A stretch of 36,717 nucleotides of DNA from Paracoccaceae bacterium (GCA_029244725.1 JAQWQJ010000023.1:1-36717); one strand, 5' to 3'; positions 26,413 through 34,530 are shown, counted from the first letter of the stretch. Program-made: numbers and translations. The notes: generated by a model from the letters alone, not told the origin.

Positions 26413-27419
26413 TGGATTTTCTGACACTCATCCAGGTTCTTGATTCCACACTTCGCTTGGCAACGCCGCTTCTATTGGCCTGTCTTGCCGGTTTGTATTC
26501 TGAGCGCGCAGGCATTTTCGACATCGGTCTCGAAGGTAAAATGCTGGTCGCAGCGATGTTTGCTGGCGCCGTTGCGGCGGTTTCTGGCAACGTGTGGATG
26601 GGTCTTCTGGCGGGTATTGCCGCGTCGATGAGCCTTAGTGCATTACACGGCATCGCTTCGATCACTTTTCGCGGTAACCAACTGATTTCTGGCGTCGCGA
26701 TAAACTTCCTCGCGGCCGGCATGACCGTTCTCGTCGCTCAAAGCTGGTTCGGTCAAGGTGGTCGCACCCCATCGCTTATGGGTGGGGGGCGCTTTGATGG
26801 GATCGAACTGCCGTTTGCCATTGGTCCCAAAGATGCTGCACTTTCCGACCTGTCAGTGACAAAACTGATCGAACAGGCGGGTCCAATTCAACAGGTCTAC
26901 TCTGAACTGATTTCCGGCCACACAATCCTTGTTTATGTCGCGCTGCTTTGCGTGCCAGCAACATGGTGGTTGTTATTTAGAACGCGCTTTGGTTTGCGTC
27001 TACGCGCCGTCGGCGAAGCACCGGAAGCAGTGGACACCGCTGGCGTATCTGTGGTCGGACTGCGCTTCGCAGCCGTCGCAATTTGCGGTGTGCTTTGTGG
27101 CGTTGCGGGTGCATACCTTGCAACAGGTTTGCAGGCCGGTTTTGTTAAGGACATGACGGCGGGGCGTGGCTTTATTGCGCTGGCTGCATTGATCTTTGCT
27201 AAGTGGCGCCCATGGTACGCTCTGTCGGCAACACTATTGTTTGGACTGCTTCAAGCTATCGCTGTTCGTTTTCAAAATATTGAAATCGGCGGCTTTGTGA
27301 TCCCAGTCCAATTCACCGAAAGTCTGCCGTATATTTTGACTGTGGTGATTCTTGCTGGCTTTGTAGGCAAGGCCATTCCACCACGCGCTGGTGGCGAGCC
27401 ATACGTCAAAGAAAACTAA
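26412..27419 (+). CDS. Nucleoside-type ABC transporter permease 2
   Basis: Predicted 335-residue membrane protein, the second permease of the same importer. Key segments are YSERAGIFDIGLEGKMLVAA near the N-terminus, with the E-x-x-G-I-x-N/D-I-G-x-E-G motif shared with permease 1, and the ATPase-coupling loop RAVGEAPEAVDTAGVSV. About nine hydrophobic helices are visible. The ATG follows AAGGAG and overlaps the previous stop (TGATG). It is the last gene of the four-gene operon. A short 5-bp GC hairpin 25 bases later is too weak to call as a terminator. Confidence 0.92.
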   Translation: MDFLTLIQVLDSTLRLATPLLLACLAGLYSERAGIFDIGLEGKMLVAAMFAGAVAAVSGNVWMGLLAGIAASMSLSALHGIASITFRGNQLISGVAINFLAAGMTVLVAQSWFGQGGRTPSLMGGGRFDGIELPFAIGPKDAALSDLSVTKLIEQAGPIQQVYSELISGHTILVYVALLCVPATWWLLFRTRFGLRLRAVGEAPEAVDTAGVSVVGLRFAAVAICGVLCGVAGAYLATGLQAGFVKDMTAGRGFIALAALIFAKWRPWYALSATLLFGLLQAIAVRFQNIEIGGFVIPVQFTESLPYILTVVILAGFVGKAIPPRAGGEPYVKEN

Positions 27420-27502
27420 TAATCGCAGAGATTCCTATTATTGCGCCGCTATGCGGCATTTGATCGCTTGCAAGTTCGTCCCTAGGGCGCGTAGGAGACT
27501 GA

Positions 27503-28423
27503 ATGCACATCTATCTGCCCATAGCTGAAGTTTCTGTTAACGCTTTCGTCCTACTCGGTCTTGGCGGCCTAGTCGGCGTGCTTTCGGGCATGTTCGGAGT
27601 TGGTGGCGGTTTTTTAATGACCCCGTTGTTGTTCTTTATTGGAATTCCACCTGCAGTCGCCGTGGCGACCGAAGCGAACCAAATCGTAGCATCATCATTC
27701 TCGGGCGTCCTTGCGCATTTCAAACGCAAAACAGTCGACTTCAAAATGGGGTCAATTCTGTTGATTGGCGGATTGATAGGCGCTGCTTTGGGTGTCTGGC
27801 TGTTCAACTATCTAAAAAGCATGGGCCAGGTCGATCTGCTGGTTAAGCTTTGCTACGTCGTGTTCCTCGGCATAATCGGCTCTTTGATGTTCGTCGAAAG
27901 CCTAAATGCTATCCGCCGTTCCAAGAAAAGCACGGCCACAGCCTCAAAACGCCGTGATCGCACATGGATTCATGCGCTGCCATTTAAGATGCGTTTCCGT
28001 ACATCGGGTCTTTATATCTCGATCATCCCACCGATTATGGTCGGACTGTTTGTAGGCGTTCTGGCTGCAATCATGGGTGTAGGCGGCGGTTTCGTTATGG
28101 TTCCGGCCATGATCTATATTCTGGGAATGCCGACAAAAGTGGTTATCGGAACTTCACTGTTCCAGATTATATTTGTGACCGGCTTTACAACCCTTTTGCA
28201 CGCGACAACAAACTACACTGTTGATATGGCCTTGGCCGTTCTGCTTTTGGTCGGCGGTGTGATTGGTGCCCAGATTGGCGCACGTATTGGTGTCCATCTA
28301 AAAGCTGAACAACTTCGTATTCTTCTTGCCATCATGGTAATGGGAGTCTGCTTCAAGCTGGCCCTCGATCTGTTGCTTATGCCGAGTGAGCTTTACTCAA
28401 TCGGCGCGGCGGGAGGTCACTAA
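27503..28423 (+). CDS. TSUP-family (TauE/SafE, DUF81) anion permease
   Basis: Predicted 306-residue membrane protein with two homologous halves. The repeated signature appears as VGVLSGMFGVGGGFLMTP near residue 25 and again as VGVLAAIMGVGGGFVMVP in the second half, the internal duplication of TSUP transporters. These move sulfite, sulfoacetate or related organosulfur anions, or are involved in sulfur trafficking; the substrate here is unknown. The ATG follows TAGGAG. The next gene, a TIGR02186 protein, starts at the base after its stop. The pair is frequently found together in Rhodobacteraceae, so the two probably function as one unit. Confidence 0.9.
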   Translation: MHIYLPIAEVSVNAFVLLGLGGLVGVLSGMFGVGGGFLMTPLLFFIGIPPAVAVATEANQIVASSFSGVLAHFKRKTVDFKMGSILLIGGLIGAALGVWLFNYLKSMGQVDLLVKLCYVVFLGIIGSLMFVESLNAIRRSKKSTATASKRRDRTWIHALPFKMRFRTSGLYISIIPPIMVGLFVGVLAAIMGVGGGFVMVPAMIYILGMPTKVVIGTSLFQIIFVTGFTTLLHATTNYTVDMALAVLLLVGGVIGAQIGARIGVHLKAEQLRILLAIMVMGVCFKLALDLLLMPSELYSIGAAGGH

Positions 28424-29185
28424 ATGTTCTTACGTGCAATCCTTCTACTACTGATTACCGCTCTTCCGCTAAAAGCCGAAGAAGTCGTACTTGGCATGAG
28501 CAGTGACACCATATCGATCACGACCAGCTTCGATGGTTCTGAACTGCTGGTATTCGGTGCCGTCAAACGCGAAGAACCGATTTCGTCTGAGGATAATCTT
28601 GAAGTAATCATTGCTGTGCAAGGACCAAAGGAACCTTTGACTTTGCGCCGCAAGGAAAAGAAATTTGGCATCTGGATCAACGCTGACGCCGTTGAAATCG
28701 ATCTTGCCCCAAGCTTCTACGCAATTTCTACTTCTGGTCCCTTCAACGAAATCCTTAGCGAAGTAGAAGACCTTCGTCACAAGGTGTCGATCCCACGGGC
28801 CATCCGGTCTGTTGGTGCGCCAATGACCGTCACAGACTCGCAAAGTTTCACCGACGCGCTGATCCGTATTCGCACCAACAATGAGCTTTATCAGTTGAAC
28901 GAAAACGCGGTCAGCTTTGACCAGCAGACGTTGTTTCGGACGTCTATCGCGTTGCCGTCGGACCTAACTGAAGGCGACTATAAAACACGCATTCTGCTTA
29001 CCCGTTCGGGCAAAGTTGTATCATCGTTTGAGACAGAACTTGATGTGCGCAAAGTCGGACTTGAGAAGTTTTTATTCGACCTTTCCCGTCAGCAACCGTT
29101 GGTTTACGGCATCTTGTCGCTAACCATCGCGATCCTTGCTGGATGGGGCGCCTCGGCTATATTCCAAGTATTCAGACGCCAATAA
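28424..29185 (+). CDS. TIGR02186-family membrane-anchored periplasmic protein
   Basis: Predicted 253-residue protein of unknown function, assigned to the alphaproteobacterial TIGR02186 family by its overall form. A signal peptide covers about residues 1-18 (ending LKA before EEVVLG). A beta-rich periplasmic domain contains SSDTISITTSFDGSELLVFGA. A single C-terminal helix (about 223-246) anchors it with a short basic cytoplasmic tail. The ATG follows GGAGG at 8 bases' spacing and begins directly after the TSUP stop. It may serve as a periplasmic partner of the permease, which is inference from gene order. Its stop abuts that of the converging helicase gene. Confidence 0.85.
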   Translation: MFLRAILLLLITALPLKAEEVVLGMSSDTISITTSFDGSELLVFGAVKREEPISSEDNLEVIIAVQGPKEPLTLRRKEKKFGIWINADAVEIDLAPSFYAISTSGPFNEILSEVEDLRHKVSIPRAIRSVGAPMTVTDSQSFTDALIRIRTNNELYQLNENAVSFDQQTLFRTSIALPSDLTEGDYKTRILLTRSGKVVSSFETELDVRKVGLEKFLFDLSRQQPLVYGILSLTIAILAGWGASAIFQVFRRQ

Positions 29186-30718
29186 TCAGTCTTCGGCGTC
29201 CAGTGCTTCAAGGGCAAATTTAGGTGTGGGTGCACGAAGATCGTCTACACGCAGCGATTGCTCTGGCTTTGATAACCGATTGCGTACGACCCAAATCAAT
29301 CGTTCTTCGGCGCGTGTGATCGCGACATATGCCAAGCGCTTCCAGAGCGGGACACCAGCTTCGCTGCGGCCCGCACGGGCTGCGGCGTAAAGATCAGGGG
29401 CAAACACCTGAACCGTATTCCATTGCGACCCCTGCGCCTTGTGGATGGTCACAGCCGCGCCGTGTAGGAACGTCGCCCCCATTCGTGCAGCAAACGGGAT
29501 AAACGGCTCTTCCTCGCCCGGTTTTTCGATCTTAACGATTGAGGCCGCGCTGACCTGAGGGTCTTCGGCCCCGATAACATGGAGGCGCGAAAATCCAGGC
29601 TTTCGCCCCGCCCCGAGATAGACAACCTGCGCGCCTTTGATCAGCCCGCGCGCCTCAAGATCCAACCGCTTTTTTCGGTGCTTCATCGGCAACTCAAGGC
29701 CATCGCAGATTAGGGGCTCGCCCTCTAGCAAGGAATCCTCAGGCGCGCCGTAAACTGATCGAAACGCATTGATCAGCCGAATACGCGTTGCGTTCCGCCA
29801 CACTAGGACTGGGCTGCGGGCCATCAGGTCGACTTCGACCCTTTGCCCCCAAACGACACGATCATCTTTGACTGCAATTTCCTGAACCATCTGCTCAAAG
29901 TCATCAAACCCAAGTTGAGGGTCCGCCAATGCATGCGCCAAATCTAGAATCGGATTGTCTTTTTCCTGCCGATGAATTCGGTGCAGCTCTAATTTCTGAC
30001 CCTCCTTCATCGTATCAAATACCATCGACCCTGATTGGTTCACCGGCGCCAATTGTGCGGGATCGCCAAACAACAGCAAGGTCGGGAAAATCTCTTGTAG
30101 GTCTTCGTACTGTTTTTCATCCAGCATAGAGCTTTCGTCGACGAACCCGATATCCAACGGTTCGTCGCGTCGCTTCCAGCCGGTAATAAAATCCGACCCA
30201 CGCAACCCAGCAGCAGCCAAAGCCCCAGGTATCGACTTGTTTTTTGCATAAAATGCAGATGCCCTCTCTAGGGCAGTCTCTGACAGGCCATCGATTTCGG
30301 GCTTTTCGCCCTGCCCCGCCAACCATTCAGCAATTTTCTCATACTCGGGGTCGTACACAGGTGTGTAGAGAATGCGGTGAATCGTGGTTGCAGGGACGCC
30401 CCTGTTACGCAGGACACTCGCTGCCTTGTTCGTTGGCGCAAGGATCGCAAGCGTGCGTCTATCCTTGCGTTTGCGACCCTCGTAATCGCCTGAAACAACC
30501 TCAACTCCGGCAGCCTCAAGTGCTTTATAAAGCTCGGCCAGCAACATCGTTTTGCCAGAGCCAGCTTTGCCCACCACGGCCATAACGCGATCTTTTCCAT
30601 CATGCAGAGGGGTCAATAAACCGTCATCGAGATCGACGCCTGCGCTTCGCAGTGCTTCTGCAATCGTATCAAAGGCTTCTGCCTGATCATGCGAGAATTT
30701 TAGTGCTGGTACGGTCAT
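29186..30718 (-). CDS. RecD-like/Dda-like superfamily 1 ATP-dependent DNA helicase
   Basis: Predicted 510-residue SF1 helicase. Walker A GKAGSGKT lies at 50-57 and motif Ia in LAPTNKAASVLRNRG. Motif II is represented by FVDESSMLD (a DES variant of DEAD/DEE). Motif III is LLFGDPAQLAPV, and the C-terminal motifs are VTIHKAQGSQWNTV and YVAITRAEERLIWV. It lacks the RecB/RecC-interaction N-terminal domain of RecD, and no recB or recC is nearby, so it resembles stand-alone RecD2/Dda helicases. Its role (repair, replication restart) is not shown by context. It ends next to the TIGR02186 stop and starts 41 bases after luxI on the same strand. Confidence 0.88.
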   Translation of the reverse strand: MTVPALKFSHDQAEAFDTIAEALRSAGVDLDDGLLTPLHDGKDRVMAVVGKAGSGKTMLLAELYKALEAAGVEVVSGDYEGRKRKDRRTLAILAPTNKAASVLRNRGVPATTIHRILYTPVYDPEYEKIAEWLAGQGEKPEIDGLSETALERASAFYAKNKSIPGALAAAGLRGSDFITGWKRRDEPLDIGFVDESSMLDEKQYEDLQEIFPTLLLFGDPAQLAPVNQSGSMVFDTMKEGQKLELHRIHRQEKDNPILDLAHALADPQLGFDDFEQMVQEIAVKDDRVVWGQRVEVDLMARSPVLVWRNATRIRLINAFRSVYGAPEDSLLEGEPLICDGLELPMKHRKKRLDLEARGLIKGAQVVYLGAGRKPGFSRLHVIGAEDPQVSAASIVKIEKPGEEEPFIPFAARMGATFLHGAAVTIHKAQGSQWNTVQVFAPDLYAAARAGRSEAGVPLWKRLAYVAITRAEERLIWVVRNRLSKPEQSLRVDDLRAPTPKFALEALDAED

Positions 30719-30759
30719 GCCGAGACCCTAATGAAACCACAAAAGATGTTAAACCGATA

Positions 30760-31401
30760 TCACGCCGTCGTGGCTGAAAACGGGTTGCATGCGACCTCAC
30801 CAAATCGACATTTGAACCAATGCGTCATTGCAGCCTGCGATAACCCTGAGCGGCGTGAAACCCGTGCGCGGGCACTGTCTGAAAATCGCCAAATGCCAAC
30901 GCTTATGCGATCAATCCCGTGACCTTCTGCCCCGAGAATTTCCGGCCCAGAACCAATGCGATTATATATCCTTACCATTCGCTCATCAAACACTCCTGCA
31001 AACCCGCCGAGACCAAAGCACTTTAGGATTTCTCCTCCTGCAGACATAAGCTGACCGGCCAGTCCTGCCCCGGCTTGGGGACCCAAACAAAACCTAGTGC
31101 ATTCCCAAATTGCAGCGTCCGCGATCACGTGGCCATTCAGAAGATGGCCGAAATGGTCGTTGATAATTGTTCGACCCAAGGTTGGCAAAAACCGCATCGA
31201 TCCTAAATGCGCGCCGTCGGGCGCGATCGCGATTACATAGAGAGGGTTTAATGCGTCATACTCGTCCGTCTCCCACCCATGCTCATTGACCTTAACTCCC
31301 CATTTCAAACGGCGCTTGAACTGATCCGCGCGGTCGCGAAACATGCTATCTTGCAGAATTGGATATTTGCGCAACTCATCTGCGCGTAAGTATTTTATCA
31401 T
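30760..31401 (-). CDS. Acyl-homoserine lactone synthase (LuxI family)
   Basis: Predicted 213-residue autoinducer synthase making N-acyl-homoserine lactones from SAM and acyl-ACP. Numbered from the GTG one codon upstream, the invariant residues are Arg25, Phe29 and Trp35 in MFRDRADQFKRRLKW, the acidic Glu45/Asp47/Asp50, Arg71 in GSMRFLPT, and Glu101 with Arg104 in WECTRF. All appear intact. The ATG at 31401 is chosen because GGGGGA lies 7 bases upstream; the GTG at 31404 is possible. Acyl chain length cannot be predicted safely. It lies 72 bases downstream of luxR on the same strand, the usual cognate arrangement. Confidence 0.93.
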   Translation of the reverse strand: MIKYLRADELRKYPILQDSMFRDRADQFKRRLKWGVKVNEHGWETDEYDALNPLYVIAIAPDGAHLGSMRFLPTLGRTIINDHFGHLLNGHVIADAAIWECTRFCLGPQAGAGLAGQLMSAGGEILKCFGLGGFAGVFDERMVRIYNRIGSGPEILGAEGHGIDRISVGIWRFSDSARARVSRRSGLSQAAMTHWFKCRFGEVACNPFSATTA

Positions 31402-31473
31402 CACGTTTCCCCCGGAGTGTTGGGGCTAGGGCATGATAGACTGAGGTTAACGAATACCTGCCAATGCGTACGC

Positions 31474-32196
31474 TTAGACGACGATCATCCCGCGTGACAT
31501 TGCACGTGCGACAGCCTGCAACGTGTTTTGCGCACCCAATTTCAAGCGTGCAGATTCGATATACGCCCGCAGTGTATGTTCTGAGATCGACAACGTGTCT
31601 GCGACTTGGGCGCGATTATAACCCATCGCCAATAGGGTCATCGTGTCCACTTCGCGCGGGGATAAATGCGCTTGGGTCTCCTCGGCCTTTCCCGGCTCGA
31701 ATTCGAGCGCCTTTTCGTTGAATGCATGGGCTAGCAGTATCAACTCACGCCGATGCATTTGGGTGAACGTGTCCCAGTCCGCGTCCTCGCGATGGTCGGA
31801 TATGCTAAACAAAGCAAATTGTCCGTGCGGTCCGTGGATCGGGATCGAATACCCTTGATGTCCGACGCCGTATTGTTGTGCCTCGCGTTGAAAGCCGCGC
31901 ACTTGCTTCTGGCTCCAGTCAAGGTGGCGCCAGTCAACGGGGTGGAACCGTTGGTAACAGCCGCTAATCACCGGATCTAATCGCAGATATTCTTGCTTTA
32001 TGTATCGCTCAACCCATTCTGGGTCATAGGTTCCGCAACCGTATTGCGACCCTGATGAACTGACCCAATGATAAACCGCATGCGAGACCTTAAATCGATC
32101 TCGGGTTTCCACGATGACATGTTGAAGGTCCTCAAGGGCCGAAGCGTCTTCGAGGCTCTTGAATACATTGCTTAGATGTAGGTCTTGAGTCGACAA
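31474..32196 (-). CDS. LuxR-family quorum-sensing transcriptional regulator
   Basis: Predicted 240-residue AHL-responsive regulator. The autoinducer-binding domain shows the conserved Tyr/Trp in HAVYHWV, the Asp-Pro in YLRLDPVI, a Trp in VDWRHLDW and the Gly in HQGYSIPIHGPHG. The C-terminal GerE-type helix-turn-helix spans LSPREVDTMTLLAMGYNRAQ to RLKLGAQN. Start choice: a TTG at 32196 follows GGGAG at 6-7 bases' spacing; an in-frame TTG at 32229 would add 11 residues but has no such signal. The 5' end overlaps the small upstream ORF. It is followed by luxI, the probable source of its ligand. Confidence 0.92.
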   Translation of the reverse strand: MSTQDLHLSNVFKSLEDASALEDLQHVIVETRDRFKVSHAVYHWVSSSGSQYGCGTYDPEWVERYIKQEYLRLDPVISGCYQRFHPVDWRHLDWSQKQVRGFQREAQQYGVGHQGYSIPIHGPHGQFALFSISDHREDADWDTFTQMHRRELILLAHAFNEKALEFEPGKAEETQAHLSPREVDTMTLLAMGYNRAQVADTLSISEHTLRAYIESARLKLGAQNTLQAVARAMSRGMIVV

Positions 32197-32341
32197 TTGA
32201 GGCTCCCGTGGAATGCGACGCCAATTCAACGGAGGCCAGAATGGCCGTTTCCTCTAACTGTTTTGCCAACTCCGGCAAACCATTGCTTTTGGCAAAGCTG
32301 TTGAGGTCCGCCAGAACGTCGATAATCCAATCATTTTTCAT
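32132..32341 (-). CDS. Small protein overlapping the start of luxR
   Basis: Predicted 69-residue protein of unknown function. It begins MKNDWIIDVLADLNSFAKSN and is followed by LPELAKQLEETAILASVELAS, two amphipathic helices typical of a folded small protein; the last 20 residues look disordered. The ATG is preceded by CGAGG at about 7 bases' spacing, one of the clearest start signals in this block. It overlaps the luxR start by 65 to 98 bases, in a different frame on the same strand, so luxR translation may be coupled to it. I recall similar short ORFs before luxR genes in roseobacters. It could be an antiactivator-like partner or a leader; neither is shown. Confidence 0.7.
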   Translation of the reverse strand: MKNDWIIDVLADLNSFAKSNGLPELAKQLEETAILASVELASHSTGASIVDSRPTSKQCIQEPRRRFGP

Positions 32342-32490
32342 ATCCAGCCTCGTTCACGGGAGTTAATGAGAAGTTAACACAACCCTAGCACGAAACGTTT
32401 TATTCACGATATTCGCGGTATTTGTCCCCCCATTAATAGGGAGTTGCCCTGCACAAGCCTTTGATTCCGCTAAGTCAGCCCTGGAAACGC

Positions 32491-32524
32491 AAAAACCGCG
32501 CGATCCGATTTCGAATCGCGCGGT
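32491..32524 (-). terminator. Intrinsic terminator after ccrA
   Basis: On the minus strand, ACCGCGCGAT pairs with ATCGCGCGGT around a 10-base spacer that itself can pair further (TCGAAATCGG). A TTTTT run follows. It lies 26 bases after the ccrA stop, so ccrA transcription probably ends before the lux block. Confidence 0.9.
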
Positions 32525-32549
32525 CCTATTCTTGAGTAAAGCGGGTTGG

Positions 32550-33833
32550 TTAACTGGCGTCGACAACCTCTTGCAGGGTGCTCAGTCCAAGCTTTGGTGT
32601 TTGAACCAATACGGACATGTTGCCCGGCAAGTGCTCATTGCGCAGCATCTTTGAATGCGCCGCCGGAATTTCACTCCATGGGAAAGTCTCAGACAGAAAC
32701 GGATGAATGCGCTTTTCGATCATCATCTGGTTCGCCGCAGACGCCTGTTTCAAATGTGCAAAATGTGATCCTTGAAGGCGCTTTTGGTGCATCCAAGTAT
32801 AGCGAACGTCAAACGTCAGATTGTAGCCCGTAGTTCCTGCACAAATTACGACCATGCCGCCTTTTTTGCAGACAAGGTTAGACACTGGGAAAGTGCTTTC
32901 GCCAGGGTGTTCAAATACGATGTCGACATTGTTGCCCTTGCCGGTGATGTCCCAAATGGCCTTACCGAAACGGCGCGCTTCTTTGAACCAAGTGTTATAT
33001 TCATCTGTGTTCACCGTCGGCAGTTGCCCCCAACAGGTAAAGTCTTTGCGGTTGATCACGCCCTTAGCGCCGAGGCCCATCACGAAGTCACGTTTGCTTT
33101 CGTCTGAGATCACGCCAATCGCGTTGGCACCAGCCGCTTTGATCAGTTGGATCGCATAGGTTCCTAGACCGCCTGAAGCGCCCCAAACCAAAACGTTCAT
33201 TCCTGGCTTCAATTCATGCGGAGGGTGACCGAACAGCATGCGGTAAGCAGTTGCGAGGGTCAGTGTGTAACAAGCTGACTCTTCCCATGTCAGATGCTTT
33301 GGGCGTGGCATAAGTTGCTGGGCCTGAACATTGGTGAATTGCGCAAATGATCCGTCTGGCGTCTCGTATCCCCAAATCCGTTGCGTGTCCGAGAACATCG
33401 GATCGCCACCGTTGCATTCGATATCGTCGCCGTCATCTTGGTTGCAATGAATGACAACCTCGTCGCCAACTTTCCACTTCTTCACTTTGGCACCAACGGC
33501 CCAAACGATGCCAGCAGCATCCGATCCCGCAATGTGGAACGGCTGTTTATGCACATCAAACGGTGAAATCGGGGTGCCAAGACCAGCCCACACACCGTTG
33601 TAGTTCACGCCTGCGGCCATCACCAGCACAAGAACCTCATGTGCGTCTAGCGTCGGCACATCGACCACTTCTTGCACAAAGGATTTCTCGGGTTCACCGT
33701 GCCGCTCACGGCGGATTGCCCAAGCGTACATTTGTGCGGGAACGTGGCCCATAGGGGGCATTTCGCCCACCTCATATAGATCTTTTTGTGGGGCATCATA
33801 CTGGAAGGTTTCAGCTGCGGTGTCCAAAGCCAT
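32550..33833 (-). CDS. ccrA: Crotonyl-CoA carboxylase/reductase
   Basis: Predicted 427-residue MDR-superfamily enzyme that reductively carboxylates crotonyl-CoA to (2S)-ethylmalonyl-CoA using NADPH, the defining reaction of the ethylmalonyl-CoA pathway. It begins with the family's N-terminal extension (QKDLYEVGEMPPMGHVPAQM). The NADPH fold is seen in VLVWGASGGLGTYAIQL. ACYTLTLATAYRMLFG and HLKQASAANQMM match the Ccr substrate and CO2 region. Length equals the family norm (about 430). The ATG at 33833 follows AGGAGG; an extension to 33956 lacks a signal. It shares the neighbourhood with ecm, two steps later in the same pathway. A cluster of GCAAC motifs lies upstream. Confidence 0.95.
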   Translation of the reverse strand: MALDTAAETFQYDAPQKDLYEVGEMPPMGHVPAQMYAWAIRRERHGEPEKSFVQEVVDVPTLDAHEVLVLVMAAGVNYNGVWAGLGTPISPFDVHKQPFHIAGSDAAGIVWAVGAKVKKWKVGDEVVIHCNQDDGDDIECNGGDPMFSDTQRIWGYETPDGSFAQFTNVQAQQLMPRPKHLTWEESACYTLTLATAYRMLFGHPPHELKPGMNVLVWGASGGLGTYAIQLIKAAGANAIGVISDESKRDFVMGLGAKGVINRKDFTCWGQLPTVNTDEYNTWFKEARRFGKAIWDITGKGNNVDIVFEHPGESTFPVSNLVCKKGGMVVICAGTTGYNLTFDVRYTWMHQKRLQGSHFAHLKQASAANQMMIEKRIHPFLSETFPWSEIPAAHSKMLRNEHLPGNMSVLVQTPKLGLSTLQEVVDAS

Positions 33834-33859
33834 GGCGGCCTCCTGTCTTGGTGTCTGCT

Positions 33860-33921
33860 GCAACGCAGAATCGTTGCGTGTTAGCCTCGGAATATCGACC
33901 AACGCGCAACAATGCAACAAC
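33860..33921. promoter_or_regulatory. Cluster of GCAAC repeats upstream of ccrA
   Basis: GCAACG at 33860-33865 and CGTTGC at 33872-33877 form a perfect inverted repeat with a 6-base spacer. Two direct repeats, GCAACAAT and GCAACAAC, occupy 33906-33921. All four half-sites lie within 90 bases of the ccrA start, a plausible operator region for a carbon-source regulator. The regulator is unknown from the window. Confidence 0.4.
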
Positions 33922-34030
33922 CCAATATGTATTTTTGTAATTTTATAACCCTGCAAGCGCAGAAAATTTGATGTGAATCACTGATCAATCGGCCCAAAGG
34001 CAGGTCATCATCCAATAAGACTGGAAATTC

Positions 34031-34360
34031 TTAGTAGTAAGTGAACATCGTCAGATCGCAGATATTCACATCTTCACTGACCAGTTCTTCTTCATCGTCG
34101 AAAATAACGCGGAAACTATACAGACAATAGCCAGAGCCATCTTCCATATCTATCAAGCGTTCATCAACGCCACCAATTGGATTACCAAGCAGAAGGTCTT
34201 CGCCCCACTCGGTTTCACCCTTGTGCAACCTAAAAAGCTCAACGATTTCAAAGCCAGTTTGATTAACGATACGCATTTCGCGGCCGTCCGCAAACGCGAG
34301 ACCAGCCGAAAGGGACATTGCAGTGATCACACCGAGCCCTATTGCGGAAAATTTCATCAT
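34031..34360 (-). CDS. Small secreted protein of unknown function
   Basis: Predicted 109-residue protein with a clear Sec signal peptide (about residues 1-24, ending AFA before DGREM). The mature part has the pattern NQTGFEIVELF, then W-G-E-D-L-L, then an acidic stretch, then GYCLYSFRVIFDDEEE and NICDL. It resembles a widespread unnamed family of small alphaproteobacterial secreted proteins with two cysteines, which could form a disulfide. The start is ATG-ATG at 34360/34357, with GGGGA upstream of both. It lies between ccrA and ecm, with about 200 bases on each side. Function is unknown. Confidence 0.75.
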   Translation of the reverse strand: MMKFSAIGLGVITAMSLSAGLAFADGREMRIVNQTGFEIVELFRLHKGETEWGEDLLLGNPIGGVDERLIDMEDGSGYCLYSFRVIFDDEEELVSEDVNICDLTMFTYY

Positions 34361-34500
34361 CCGTATCCCCAGATAACTTAGGGCGCAGCTTCTTTGTCCG
34401 GCCCATAGCCTTGAATTTTATGCTTATTAGCGGTTTCGGTTCCAAAGCACCACTCAAATCGTCACACTGTAATGACGTGGCGTTGCCGCAATGCAGCGAA

Positions 34501-34530
34501 TTGACATTGGTATAAAATTCCAAGTATCAA
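34501..34530 (+). promoter_or_regulatory. Candidate promoter of ecm
   Basis: TTGACA at 34501-34506 is followed 18 bases later by TATCAA at 34525-34530, a plausible sigma-70 pair. Alternatively TGGTATAAA at 34508-34516 reads as an extended -10 box. Either would place transcription start 40-55 bases before the ecm start codon. Read by eye only. Confidence 0.4.

Noticed and set aside
27445-27457. GCCGC-TAT-GCGGC as a terminator after the importer operon
   Set aside because: The stem is only 5 bp with a 3-base loop and no proper T-run follows.
31466-31473. GCGTACGC between luxR and luxI as a lux box
   Set aside because: Only 8 bp, adjacent to the luxR stop, without the CTG/CAG half-sites or 20-bp span of lux boxes.
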